Positions 12,215-23,501 of a DNA stretch of 64,000 nucleotides are shown piece by piece. The translations under genes and the position numbers were made by a program. Origin of the DNA: Spinacia oleracea (Eukaryota; Streptophyta; Magnoliopsida; Caryophyllales; Amaranthaceae); the NCBI RefSeq assembly GCF_020520425.1, contig NC_079487.1, positions 67,448,398 to 67,512,397 on the forward strand, in the 5' to 3' direction. Each line of letters opens with the position of its first letter. Position 1 is the first letter of the stretch. Under the pieces are notes generated by a model, which saw only the letters and a list, made by a program, of their open reading frames with translations, made no database searches and was not told the origin of the DNA.

Positions 12215-12480
12215 GAAAACCAATCACATCGTTCTTTTTTGGAAAAACGGAAAACCAATCCTTTAATTTTTGGAAAAAGGGAAAACCGATCCTTTAATTT
12301 TTGGAAAAAGGGAAAACCGATCCTTTAATTTTTGAAAAAAGGGAAAACCGATCCTTTAATTTTTGGAAAAAGGAAAAACCGATCCTTTAATTTTTGGAAA
12401 AAGGGAAAACCGATCCTTTAATTTTTGGAAAAAGGGAAAACCGATCCTTTAATTTTTGGAAAAAGGGAAAACCGAAAAAG
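12215..12480. repeat. 31-bp tandem repeat in the Tat 3' region
   Basis: About eight copies of a unit resembling GGAAAAAGGGAAAACCGATC plus CTTTAATTTTT, with single-base variation. Satellite-like arrays in the 3' untranslated region are known for Tat elements. Confidence 0.93.
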
Positions 12481-12497
12481 TTATCGCTGCAGCGACT

Positions 12498-12905
12498 AAG
12501 GACCTACGCGGCTTATAACGTAGACCCCGCCGGCTAAAGATGGCGAGCCTGTCCGCTAAGGGTGGACGCCCCGTCCGAAAAAGTGGACGAATCTTGTTTT
12601 TGAAATTTGAAAATAAGGACCTACGCGGCTTGTGACGTAGACCCCGCCGACTAAAGATGGCGAACCTGTCCGCTAAGGGTGGACACCCTGTCCGAAAAAG
12701 TGGACGAATCTTGTTTTTGAAATTTGAAAATAAGGACCTACGCGGCTTGTGACGTAGGCCCTGCCGGCTAAAGATGGCGAGCCTGTTTTATTTTGAACTT
12801 TAAAAATTTCATTTTTGGAAAACTCAGGACCTGCACGGCTAGTGACGCAGACCCCGCCCGCTGAAGGTGGGCGAGCCCTGTCCGCTAAGGGTGGACATCC
12901 CTGAA
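12498..12905. repeat. 117-bp tandem repeat, GC-rich
   Basis: Units begin at 12498, 12615 and 12732 (AAGGACCTACGCGGCTT), each carrying CCCCGCCGRCTAAAGATGG and GTCCGCTAAGGGTGGAC words. The third is truncated, and a diverged relative follows at about 12825-12905. The stem-forming GTCCGCTAAGGGTGGAC word recurs in each unit. Confidence 0.9.
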
Positions 12906-13950
12906 TTCGTTTTTTCGATTTGGGAACTCGCGTGGTTTGTGATGCGATCTTGCCAACTGAAGATGGGCAAGTTCCTATTTCTTTTGTTCTTTGTGATTTC
13001 TTTTGAGAATTTCTTTTTATTCATTCTTGCAAGAGCGAATTCTTTCGAGGGATGCTCGAATTTAGTTGTAGCCTGAACGTGGGCTGACAACGTGTTCAGA
13101 CGGACCTTTGTCTTGCGACCGTTCGCTTTCGTGGTTTTGAGCTAGTCTTTATGGCTCGATTTTTGCCACTACTTGGTCTTTGATCAGAGGACCATGTACA
13201 AATGTCAATGACGACCCTTTTCTGAGGTCGAACCTGTTCTTTTGAGATCATCCAAACATGGGGCGGCGTATAGCGCAGCCCGGGAATGTGATTTTGATTG
13301 CGCGCTCTCTGTTGGAGTATACTTTTTGCGAGCCCCCAAGCACTCGGGCTTTGGTGGTCATTTTTCGCATACTTCATAACGTCTTTTAATCATGTTTGGG
13401 GTCGAGCTCGTATGTGCGAGCGACCTTTCATAGTGGTGTGCTACTTTGGCGAAGTCATGGGGTGCGACTTCAGTCTTCGGGTGACAAGGTTTAATATCAT
13501 TCGGTTTAGCTTGGCCCGGTTTAATCCTTTGACAGACAAACATTTTTTATTTGAGAAACCAACGACTTAACAACGTTTTTTGGTGTTTCGAAGAATGACC
13601 TTAATATTTCATATTTGTTTTGAAAAGTGTACATATATGTTTCTTGAGACAAGTCTAAGTTTCGACCAAGTTTTACCATTCATTTTTGCTAATCGGGAGC
13701 TTAAAGGTGCTTTTGGGCTTGATCTTAATTGTACATAGGGCCTCGTGTCTAGCAACACGGTTTTAAGTCTTTTCCTGCTCCGCGTTTTGTGAAATCTGGG
13801 CCTTGGGCTGCATTTTCGGCGCCCAAGGCTGGGCGTTAAATATTTCGGCGCCAAGCTTCGGGCGCTGAAAGTCATTTCCTGGCGAATTTTGACTTTCGGA
13901 TTTCTTAACGCGTTTCCGAATGGGATCAGGATGTCACTTGATGCGTTCAG
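12906..13950. other. Tat spacer between tandem repeats and antisense gene
   Basis: Mixed-composition sequence with no convincing domain in any frame. It holds one paired GCGCCCAA...CTGGGCG motif at about 13812-13870. Open frames on both strands here look accidental. Confidence 0.5.
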
Positions 13951-13960
13951 CTATATATAG
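13951..13960 (+). promoter_or_regulatory. TATA box of the antisense gene
   Basis: CTATATATAG lies 80-90 bases upstream of the ATG at 14041 and is followed by a pyrimidine-rich stretch (CACTCTCAATTTCCTTCTTT) suited to a plant transcription start near 13985-14000. Confidence 0.65.
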
Positions 13961-14040
13961 GGGCTAGATACGTCCCTATTTTCCATCACTCTCAATTTCC
14001 TTCTTTCTTTGCTGTGTTTTAATTACTCCTTGCTTTTGTC

Positions 14041-15856
14041 ATGTCGATTCCCACTTTCTCCCTCCAACGGGCTGTTAGGCGTTGGCTACGGGCCCTTAAT
14101 CCTACAGAAAAGGCTTTGTTGAAAGAATACCACTTAGAGGCACTTTTAGGCTTACAACAAATTAACATTGACTATAATTTTCTGCACGCAGCCTTAAGCT
14201 TTTGGGATTCCGATCATCATGTTTTTGTCTTTCGGGGCAACGAAATATGTCCTTTGCCAGATGAATTTGCTGCGATCCTTGGTTATCCTACTAATGCTAC
14301 CCCTGCCACTCCTGGCACTATTGAAGAGAGTAAAACAACCATAGGGGCTTTCCTAGGACTAGATGCTAACATGCTTGCTGAAGTTGTTGTAGCTGATGAG
14401 GTTAATTTGGCAAAACTTGTAAAACATCACTTTAGACCTAGTAAGAATATGACCGAACAGAAATTGAATATCCGAGCCCTTGTATTTTGCTTGTTGAATC
14501 ATTATTTGCTGTCGAATAACAATGGTGAGTTCGGTGACATAAGGTTGATCCCCCTGATTAGCCAGATGGAAAGTTGCTATTCTATTATGCCTTTGGTGGT
14601 TGCCGAGACTTTGCTGAGTGCGGATGAGCTGAAGAAGGATGCCAAATCTGAATATTTTAAGGGAAGCCCCCTATTACTACAGGTAATCGATTTTTTTTTC
14701 TTGCGCACATACACATTTTTTTTGCATACATATTTTTTATTCGTCCTGCCTTGGGGCTGAGTTTCAGCGCCCAGGGCTGGGCGCTGGAATTTTCGGCGCC
14801 TGGTCCTAGGCGTTGAAACTGCGCCCCAGGAACCGTTTTCTTTTATTATTATTTTTTGATCGTACCCGTTTTTTGCAGATTTGGCTCGTGGAACGGCTTA
14901 GACTCTTGGAAGCTCCTGCCGATCCTAAACATTATCGCCCTATAGCCTTGGGTAACCGAAAATACTTGCACCAAGGCCAGGATGAGGCCGAATGGGCCTC
15001 CTTTTTTACTTATGGCATTTGTTCTATTAAGTGGGTGGTACCATGGTGGGGTTTGACTACTATGACGGGGGGTTCTGATATATCGGTTTATGTTTCCTTG
15101 TTGGGGCTATCTCGACCCATTTATATTTTCCCTTACCGAGTCATGCGTCAATATGGTTTAAGGCAGACTATCCCCTTTTCTGATACGGTACCACCTAAGG
15201 TAGCGGCCTTTTCACAAGCACGGGTTCTAGCGTGGGCTAAGTATTATGATGGTCTCCTGCGTTGGGCCGTAGCTACAAATGGCTTTGTGGGTCTTTCTGG
15301 AAACTACAAGTTGTGGATGAGCTCCGATGATAAAGTTGTGAGGTCCGAGGCTCGAAATGGGGAGCCGGCTGAGCTTTTGATACCTCGTATTCGTGTTAAG
15401 TATGAGGGTCCTGATTCCGCCAAACCTCGTACCTATGGTATTAAGACTGTGAAAGCTCGTCCTGATCGAAAGCGAAAGGAAGTTCCTCCCCGTTCCAGTT
15501 TCAGGCCTAAAAAGATGCCTAACATGAAGGGGCCTGCTGTTGTTAAAAGAAATGCAAGCTCTCGCGGAGATCGTCGCCGGAACAATGTATGGGTTAGGAA
15601 GGCTCAGCCGCCTGTAGAAACAGTGGCTAGTCTAGCTGATGATAATAATCCTTCTCCCACCATTGTCTGTGCCCTTGAGGCTGAGCGGGCTATAACTGAG
15701 AATGTTTCTGAAGCCTTGGCATCTTTGGAAGTTAGTGTCCAGGAGCCGGTTCTTATGGAGATTGATACTGGGGCAGCGCAGAAGACTGTGGGGGTGGATC
15801 CTGCGAACATTGCCCTCTACAAGACTTTATTTGATGATCCGGAAGAGCTAGAGTAG
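14041..15856 (+). CDS. Antisense ORF of a Tat element: plant-mobile-domain/DUF7745-like protein
   Basis: Two exons: 14041-14682 (214 codons, ending CTACAG|GTAATC) and 14879-15856 after TTTTTTGCAG, giving about 539 aa in phase. The N-terminal part (RWLRALNPTEKALLKEYHL, FLHAALSFWDSDHHVFVFRG, NEICPLPDEFAAILGYP) and exon 2 (ERLRLLEAPADPKHYRPIAL, VPWWGL) fit the helical plant mobile domain/DUF7745 proteins carried as extra ORFs by some Tat elements. The C-terminal third is basic (KARPDRKRKEVPPRSSFRPK), perhaps nucleic-acid binding. It is transcribed opposite to gag, with its own TATA box and AATAAA signal. Function unknown. No stop interrupts it, unlike the rest of the element, which suggests recent selection or youth. 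Confidence 0.8.
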
Positions 15857-15953
15857 TGTAGTTCTTGCTAGGGTGTAGGTGCCCTTTATTTATTTCAGTT
15901 GTGTTTGTTTTTTTTCATTTCTTAGCACTTTGTTTTCCATCTTATTATTTTTC

Positions 15954-15959
15954 AATAAA
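15954..15959 (+). terminator. Polyadenylation signal of the antisense gene
   Basis: AATAAA lies about 100 bases after the stop codon, within a T-rich 3' region (TTTTTCATTTC, TTTTTCAATAAAGGC). Spacing and context are normal for a plant 3' end. Confidence 0.6.
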
Positions 15960-17097
15960 GGCATATTTTATTTTTTTCATTTTCATTTCTTGTTTCTCCT
16001 TCTTTTTATATTTTTACATGTCTAACACTTTTTGATTGGACCGAATCCTTGGTAAGAATTGCCTACGTATCTTGTCAGAATCAGGTCGCGCGTAGTTCTG
16101 GCTAGAATAAGTTCTAGGATGCCAGATTTTAATAGATATGCCCTGAGGTGGTACCATATAACTTAATCGGTCAAATGAGTGAAGTATTATCATTATTTTT
16201 GTCTGCCGTTTTTTTTGTTTGCCGTAAGTCGCGTAAAAAAGTGAAATTCGACTACTTTTTGTATGGCTATATTTTTTGGTGAGCCTATTTGGATGCGTGT
16301 TGTACCCCCCAAGTGTTCGTTATTTTTCCGTTATGTGCGGATAAAATGACGAGCACTTAAAAAATTAGGCAGGCAGAGAGTTTCAACGCCCAGGCAAGGG
16401 CGTCAAAGATTTCGGCGCCCAACCCTGGGCGCTGAAAATGATTTGGGCGGTTAATTTTGACGCTTTGCTTCACGTGTTCTTGCATTTTTTTTTTTTGTTT
16501 TAGTGCTTTGATTTTTACTCGTATTTAAAATCAATTATGAGGCTACTTCGGAGACTTTTGACTGTTAGCGTGAGATGCATTTTTGTCCGGATTATTTTTT
16601 TCTATTTGTGACTTGAAACAGTTTTGAGAATGGGGTTAGTGTGGGGAAGATATGAAGATTCTTGTATAGGCTTTTGGATGAGCTGAGGTGCGTGTTGATG
16701 CGGGGGGCGGTGTCTATTTTTTATGAGTTTTTTTTTTCTTGAGCAATTTCTTTTTTATTTCTTTGGGTTGCGTGGGTTAGACCCTCATGTTTTGGTAATA
16801 TGATAATGTGGTTCTCTTTTGGGGTTTGATGAATTTCGATGTCACGATTCAAGGCCGAGTGGGCCTTGTTTTATTGGGCCTAGAGTGGGCCGCCTCTTTG
16901 CAAGTACGTTTGGTGCTTTTTTAGTGTTAGAAATAAAGTTTTTAGGAGGAATATTACGCCTTTGGAAAGTAAGGAAAACACACTGAAATAAACTTGACCT
17001 ATATTCTAAGGGGTCTTACGACCATCTAAAGCCTTTATTATTTTTCTACCAATCTAAAGAACTACTAGGCGCTTTTTATCAAGGTGCTCTGGGTGGC
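15960..17097. other. Tat spacer where pol would be expected
   Basis: No reverse transcriptase, protease or integrase motif in any frame. It includes T-rich tracts and one paired GCGCCCA motif at about 16380-16437. Confidence 0.6.
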
Positions 17098-18426
17098 TCA
17101 AGCCTTGGGTTTAGTCTCGTAAAACTTTGGTCCTTCACCGGTACTCATCTTGAATTCTATTCCTTTTGCATTGACCCACTGATATGTCTTCACCCATCCG
17201 TTCTCGATCTCTCCCAGTGTTGATGCAGGAGCGATTAACCGGGTTGGATCGAAACCTTCATCTTGTAAAGCTAGGATAGTCATCACAGTCTCGTCCTCCA
17301 TAGGCCTCGATTCGTTAAACAATGTCCATAAAGCCTGGTTGTCCAATATTTCAGCTGTTTTGGTCTTGGTGAGGTGAGGTGCCTCATCCAGAGTATGACA
17401 ATCATGGGAAATTTCAGATCTGGGCCAAGTCTCAGTAAAGAGGTCTTGGCCCGATATTTGAGACAGGTAGACATCTTCAGCATTATCATCCCACACACTG
17501 CACACTTCTCTCTCGATTTGATCCATAGGGACCACAGCGAGTGGTGCACCTTGAGGTGTAACGTACACCGTAGGGTCGAAGTTCTCATTTTCTGGTAGGT
17601 CGAGAGAGATGTGACAAGAGTCGAGTGGGCTCTTGTTGTTGTTGGGTTTGCCAACGTTGGGGAGAGGTGTTATTTCATCCTCTATCATATCCTGGATTGT
17701 GTTTTTTAGATTCCAGCAGTTTTCAGTATCATGCCCATTCCCTTGATGAAACTCGCAGCGAGCGCCCTCGACCCAGTACTTATTTTTGACTGGAGGGTCG
17801 GGTGTGGGGCCTATGGGCCTTAGTTTTCCCTGATTGGTTAGTCTTTGGAAAGCTTGTACTAGAGTCGACCCGAGTGGGGCAAACTTTCGACTTCGGGTCC
17901 ACCTTCCCGGGCTCCTTCGGGTTACAGCATGGACCTTTTGGGCTTGGGGCATGGGGCCCCTGCGGTAGGTGCTACTCTTGTATGCAGGTTTGCTTTGTAC
18001 TATTTTTGTGGGGTCATTCTCGATCTTTATTCCCATATCATAAATTCTCTTGAAGGTATCAAGGCTCAAGTTTCTAAGATGTTGTTTGTAAGTTGCGTCC
18101 AGATTGTCAATGAATTTTTGGGCTAATTCGGTTTCAGGAGGCCAAATGACCAGTAATGCAAAATGTTTGGCTTGCGCAGCCGCTAAGGATTCGTTTTCCA
18201 TTTTTAGTTGGTTCACGAGCAGGGTCATTTGGGTTATTTGGTTCTGTAGCTCTTCTATAGACATGTTTGAGGGTGCGAATCGAGTTTGGGGGAGCGGAGG
18301 TTCTTGAAATGGGGAATGACGGACGGAGCTTGGAGTCACTAAACCTGGTGTTGGCGATATATCTTCGAGACGTACTAACCTTTGATTTCCTGATCGGCAC
18401 CAAGTGGCAGGACCAGTCCTATGCAT
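17098..18426 (-). CDS. Tat-type gag polyprotein with internal shortening
   Basis: 442 codons from ATG at 18426 to the stop at 17098. The N-terminal region has a coiled-coil-like stretch (IEELQNQITQMTLLVNQLKM). The region FIDNLDATYKQHLRNL resembles only the last part of the retrotransposon gag (capsid) domain, directly preceded by AKHFALLVIWPPETE. Most of the capsid domain therefore seems to have been deleted in frame. A zinc-knuckle-like CEFHQGNGHDTENC follows (CX2H then GHX4C spacing). The downstream part resembles the linker before a protease, but no protease or pol follows. The product would package RNA only if the deletion were tolerated. The frame is intact, so this could be a conserved non-autonomous family and not one damaged copy. 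Confidence 0.75.
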   Translation of the reverse strand: MHRTGPATWCRSGNQRLVRLEDISPTPGLVTPSSVRHSPFQEPPLPQTRFAPSNMSIEELQNQITQMTLLVNQLKMENESLAAAQAKHFALLVIWPPETELAQKFIDNLDATYKQHLRNLSLDTFKRIYDMGIKIENDPTKIVQSKPAYKSSTYRRGPMPQAQKVHAVTRRSPGRWTRSRKFAPLGSTLVQAFQRLTNQGKLRPIGPTPDPPVKNKYWVEGARCEFHQGNGHDTENCWNLKNTIQDMIEDEITPLPNVGKPNNNKSPLDSCHISLDLPENENFDPTVYVTPQGAPLAVVPMDQIEREVCSVWDDNAEDVYLSQISGQDLFTETWPRSEISHDCHTLDEAPHLTKTKTAEILDNQALWTLFNESRPMEDETVMTILALQDEGFDPTRLIAPASTLGEIENGWVKTYQWVNAKGIEFKMSTGEGPKFYETKPKA

Positions 18427-19638
18427 AAGATAAGCTAAAGTTTAGGCCCCAAAGTTTCAAGTATTACTTAGTCTAGACTTCGACTCTCTCTATTGGTTTT
18501 TCACTCTTTCTTTTATTGGTACACTTTTTAGTTCTTTCTTTGGTCATTCTTTGGATTTTCGAAACACTTTCCCGTGTGACATTCATAATTATTAGCATGT
18601 TCGGTTTTGGTGCCAAACATTGTCGTCGTAGGAGGCCTAACAACGACGCAAAGAGTTATTCTTTTTTTTTGAGTCGCTTTTAGAATCGAGTGCTTTTCTT
18701 ACGCCCTCGTAGCAATTCTTTTTACGAACGGTTTTTTTTTGCTACGTATTTTCCTTTTGCGCGGGCACCGAGGCTGCTGCGCCTGACCAGAAGCCAAGCA
18801 GCAACTTCAGCGCCCAGCGAAGGGCGTGAGAAATTCTGGCGCCCAGCCAGGGGCGTTGAAAATGCGTCCCTGGCTGGTTCTCGTTTTCTGTTTGCGTCTA
18901 CTTTGTTTATGCGACTTCGATTTAGCGTGCTTGCCTAGTAACGTCCTTACGCGTTGTGCAGCGTTTGTGGGATTCGTTACAGGCCATCCCGAGCGTCGCT
19001 TATTTTTGTGGCTATCGTTCGGGTTTGCGGAACACGTATTTCGGTATAACTCTTTGGCAAATTGGTTTATGAATGTTTGGGCAATTTTTAAGGTCGTTGG
19101 TTTTTCTAGGATAGTTTGTCACACATAATCATATATTTCGCTACATATAACTAACATTCCATCATGAGGCAATAATAACATGTCATGTAGTTTATGATAG
19201 GCTTCTATGGGTAGTTATTTGCGCCTGGCTTGGTACCGCTTCTATCGTAGATCCAACACATGCCCCGGTCGAGGTAGTGTCTTCAGCAGACGAATTTCGC
19301 TCAAGAGGCCAACCCGCAAGTGCAAGCCAAGGGGGCATGCAGGCGAGAGGGACCTAATGAGCGAGCGATTGGGTTTGGGACGGGTGTACTACTAGCGAAA
19401 GTGCCGAGTGGACAACATTCGAAGCGTATGCACCCCCCGGTTGGCGATGGGTATCCTTAGTCCCAACTCCCAAGATGAAACACCAAGGGAGCCAAGATTC
19501 GTTATGCGGTTCTGTCCGTTCACATTAATATGCTGATTTTCAGGTCGTCCCAACTTGATTGGGAAATAAACGCGGGGTAGGATCGTTTCACCCTTCGGCT
19601 ATTTTGATTACCTACAAGCACGAGTATTTCCTTCATTA
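18427..19638 (-). other. Tat leader between primer site and gag
   Basis: Long untranslated leader typical of the group, with one paired GCGCCCAG motif at about 18806-18862. ORFs on the opposite strand (for example 18690-18938) show no domain. Confidence 0.5.
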
Positions 19639-19639
19639 T

Positions 19640-19656
19640 CCCCAGTGGAGTCGCCA
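19640..19656 (-). other. Primer-binding site (tRNA-Arg type)
   Basis: On the minus strand TGGCGACTCCACTGGGG starts one base after the end of the LTR. I recall TGGCGACT-type sites as complementary to tRNA-Arg and usual for Ogre/Tat elements. This fixes the element's orientation as minus. Confidence 0.75.
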
Positions 19657-19657
19657 T

Positions 19658-21117
19658 TGTGAGGGGGTCGAAAAAGCACGAGGCTAATGCGTGACCTCGT
19701 CCCTCGTGGGTGTGACGCTTCTTTTTGTCAAATCAAGTGTAATTGGATTTCCTGTGAGTTTACACCCAATTGACTAGTAATATAGGAGTCGCCATTCAGT
19801 TTTTAACGACAATGAGAAAAACTGACAAAACCCGGTTATCGTGACATAAAGGGAGTGCAATTATGTTTGACCACGACAGCCGTAGGTTCCCTTGTGATCC
19901 CTGGTGGTGGGGATCGCTCAACGTACACCCGCAGGGTAGAGATTGAGGGTTCGGGGGACTGTAACTACCGAGAGGAGTACTCGCTCTTCGATAACTCCAG
20001 AGGCAAAATATCCTTACTAGCTCAGCATAAATAATTGAAGGGACATGCGTTAACTATTAAACTAATCTGAGTTGATTTTATCAATATGCAACATATAGTA
20101 CTGGATCGAACGCGATTATCTGACTTAGATTGTTTTAAGGGACCTAGCATGATAATCCAATTTCCCAAAAATATCATATTTATTAAGCGTGATCGAACAA
20201 TCAGATTTTAGTTAGTTTAACAGTTCATAAAAGGGCGAGGAAATCAATTAAACCATGGAAAAGGGACACATTACGACGCACCCTTGAGAGGTGCGTCACG
20301 GTTCTCAGAAAACTAACCACTTTGACTTTGCTATTTCTCTTTTTATTTAACGAATCTCAAACTATGGGACAGGATACGTTCTGTTCGATTTATGGAACGA
20401 TTGCGACAGAACGCGTGACAGTTTTGCAGCGTGAGGCTTAGGCTTAGGGGTTAAGAGTCAATACTCATAATATAATTGTGTGTTGTGTCCCCTTCACGTC
20501 GGCTTTAGGGGTCTATTTATAGGAAAGAGTGGCGTAGAAAGATAGATTTTCAGGAATTTGAATACGCAACGGATTAGGAAAAGAATCTGTCCCAGGTATT
20601 TTCGGCGCCCAGCTCTGGGCGTCAAAGATTTCGGCGCCCAGGGCTGGGCGTTGAAAATAGGGTCTGGCAGAATTCTTTGTCAGATTGGACTCTAGAGTAC
20701 GGAGTTCATTAAGAGACTTAATCCGAGTTATTTGGTGCGTATCAATTTACGACGGAATGCATCTGGGCCCTTTACGAACTCTAGGTTCGTTATGAGTTTA
20801 ATTAATACGTTAACTCTTTTATCGAACTGCGATAGGAATAGAATTCCTTTTACAATTTCTATCTCTTTTAGGATTTATGTTGGAGTGCAACACCTAATTC
20901 TGACAGGTTTCTATCTTTTTATTCTTACTACTTTTAGCAACTACCCTTTACGGCAGTTACTATTTTTAGCAGGTTTCCATAAATAGCAAGCTTCGGGTGA
21001 AATGAAAAGGGGAATTGAGATTCGGTATTTTATAGGAGATGCGTTGTCAAGTGGAGATTTATGTTTTCATCATCTAACCTTCCTTTTCGGGAATGGGGAC
21101 AAAAGTAGGTGTCTACA
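19658..21117 (-). repeat. Right (5') LTR of the Tat element
   Basis: 1460 bp, about the same length as the left LTR, with scattered substitutions (for example CGACAGCCG here against CGACGGCCG at left). It starts TGTAGACACC and ends CCCTCACA in minus orientation and is followed by the primer site. TSD CTTAC at 21118-21122. Confidence 0.93.
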
Positions 21118-21227
21118 CTTACTCTTAATCTTTAAACATGAAAACTAAGCTATTACTCTAATTGTATTCTTGTAAAGTTTACAATATTCAGAAGTATTTT
21201 TAAAATGAAAATAGTTGAGAACATATA

Positions 21228-21925
21228 AATTTTAGGAAAATTTGTAAATATTAATCCAACCTTTGCCCGGTTTTCTGTAATTAAGCCAACCTATTCAATA
21301 TTTCTGAATAATCCAACCTTTATGACCCAACTTCTATTATTAAGCGTGGGTGACCGGTTACCTGTTACAAAGTCAACATTAAAAACGTTGACAACCTAAA
21401 GTTGATTTCCCTCCTAAAATTTTGGACACGTCACATCACGTGCCACCTAAACAGGATTTTCTAATTTTTTTTAAAAAAAACCCTTAACTCTTTTCTCCTC
21501 TTAACCCTTAACCTAGATCCAACAGTTGATTGGTTTAACCCATTCATAGCAATTGCTGATTATTTTTGACGAACTTCGAATGAAGAGGTATGAGGGATCA
21601 ACAATGGTGGAGAAGAGGTAGGAGAGAAATGATGAACAGAGGAGAGAGGAACGAAAATTGCAGAGATTAAGCAATTAAATCGCAGAGGAGAGAGGAACGA
21701 ACATTAGAATAACAATTAAAAAAAAGGAGGGAAAAAAAGTTAAATTTTAACGGTTATATTTCCACGTAAGGGTGAATACCGGTTACAGCAGGTTATTAAC
21801 TTGCTAGGCTTAATAATAGTAGTTGGGTCATAAAGGTTGGATTATTTAGAAATATTGCATAGGTAGGCTTAATTAAAGAAAACCGAGCAAAGGTTGGATT
21901 AATAATTACAAATTTTCCTAAATTT
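21228..21925. mobile_element. Inverted-repeat (fold-back) element with arms of about 110-120 bp
   Basis: The left arm at about 21228-21345 (AATTTTAGGAAAATTTG ... TTAATCCAACCTTTGC ... AATAATCCAACCTTTATGAC) is the inverted complement of about 21805-21925, with few mismatches. The roughly 460-bp loop includes purine-rich GAGGAGAGAGGAACGA words. No coding capacity or certain TSD was found. Long arms suggest a Mutator-type or fold-back MITE. A truncated second copy is at 11505-12042. Confidence 0.8.
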
Positions 21926-23501
21926 TAATTTAATTTATTGGTGAGATGCATAACATACCTTAATTTTTGAAAGATATAATCGACGGTGGTTGCATTGACG
22001 AATATAAAGCCTGCAAATATAAAATCGACTCAAGTATTTTAGTACAATTTTAAATAAAAGTATAAAGGTAATATAATTACATAGGAGATTAGGAGGCAAA
22101 ATTAACTAAAAATATTACATTAAAAGTTGCAATACTTAAAAGAGACCATACAACGAATTAAGTAGAACACCACTACCTTTTTTTTTTCATTACTGATTGG
22201 TTTTATTAGACTCTAAAGAGTATATTTGTTTTTATTTTTTACATTTGTGCATTGATTCAAGAGAAAAATATACTTACATATATTGGGGCGGTGACTCTAG
22301 GAGAAACAGTGATCGATAGGAGTATAGGGGGATGAACATGATTTTCTGTTTATTTGATTTACTTCTTTTTCATTAATTTAGAGTAATACGGAGTACTATG
22401 TTTCTTTGTAGCAATTATCAATCACGACACAATTCAGTAAATTGAACAACAAAAATTTGTTGAGTAAATTTAGCCTTTTGTATTTAGTCCTTTTATATTT
22501 GGCAATTGTAATATATTCTGGAATTTTTTTTTTTTTAGGTCTTCTCTTGCTTTTAATTTAGAGAGTTCAAATTATAACGGAATAATGTAATTGAGGGAGT
22601 AAAAATTATTTGGTTATATTGATTATGACTTGCGTAATTGTAGGGATAGATGCTTTGAAGATTTGTGAATTTGGAGGAAATTTCTTGACTTTCCGTTTTT
22701 TAAAAGTAATTTCTAAGTTTGATAAAAAAAAGTTATTATTTTTAAATAGTTCATATAATTAAATTGTAAAATTGTAAAGGGTACTTTAGTCTTTAGATAG
22801 GGGACACCAAAAGTGTTGTTACCGAAATACCCCTTCCCATTTCGCTTATATAATAGAGATAGAAGGGTAAAATTGGGCTGAATTGTGTAAACATTTAAGA
22901 AGGGGCCCAATAAAAAAGTCCAACTTCAATTTTTATGTTTGGCGGGGCCTGGCCCAGGCAGGCCAAGCTTACTAATTTGTCATTTTGTTTTCTTTTCCCC
23001 TTTCCAACTAGAGACATGAAGATCCAATCTGAATGATGTGCAAGCCGATTTATGTAAGGTTAGTATTTGATCCTATTAAATTCGTGCAATTTCAATATTG
23101 TGAAGCTCCGCCAAATGTGTGTCTACAACCCTTGGAATCTAAATCTGCTCAACTTTTCTACCACATTTGGTTCGAGAAAGACTAACAAAATGTTGAAAAA
23201 TATACTTAAAAATGCCATGTTGAGAGTGTTGAAGAGTTAAAAATTAATGTATGTTGTACATAAATAACTGAAATTCCAAGTAAAAGATGAAGAGAAACTA
23301 TATATGTATTCAATTTGTTAGTCGTATTAGAGTAAAAAATCTATGGTAAAACTAGAAAAACAAACCTTTGGAAATTGTTTCATTCAAATTAATAATATTT
23401 GTTTTGCAAATGTACGCACAAACCCCATATTTTAGGTAGAATAGGTAAAGATTATTTCTACATATGCATATTTTTGTGATCCACAAACAATTTGATGAAG
23501 C
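21926..23501. other. Intergenic, nothing recognised
   Basis: AT-rich sequence with poly-T tracts. I see no domain, RNA gene or complete element. Confidence 0.4.

Larger units (their letters stand above)
9937..21117 (-). mobile_element. Tat-lineage Ty3-gypsy retrotransposon, non-autonomous and rearranged
   Basis: In minus orientation the order is: LTR (21117-19658), primer site, leader, shortened gag (18426-17098), antisense gene region (15856-14041), tandem-repeat-rich 3' region (about 12900-12160), a copy of the right genomic flank (12042-11398), then LTR (11397-9937). There is no reverse transcriptase, RNase H or integrase, so mobilisation would need a relative. The long LTRs, TGTAGACACC start, TGGCGACTCC-type primer site, extra antisense ORF and repeat-rich 3' untranslated region are all features known from the Tat/Ogre/Retand group. 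The outer flanks show a 5-bp TSD CTTAC (9932-9936 and 21118-21122). Confidence 0.85.
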
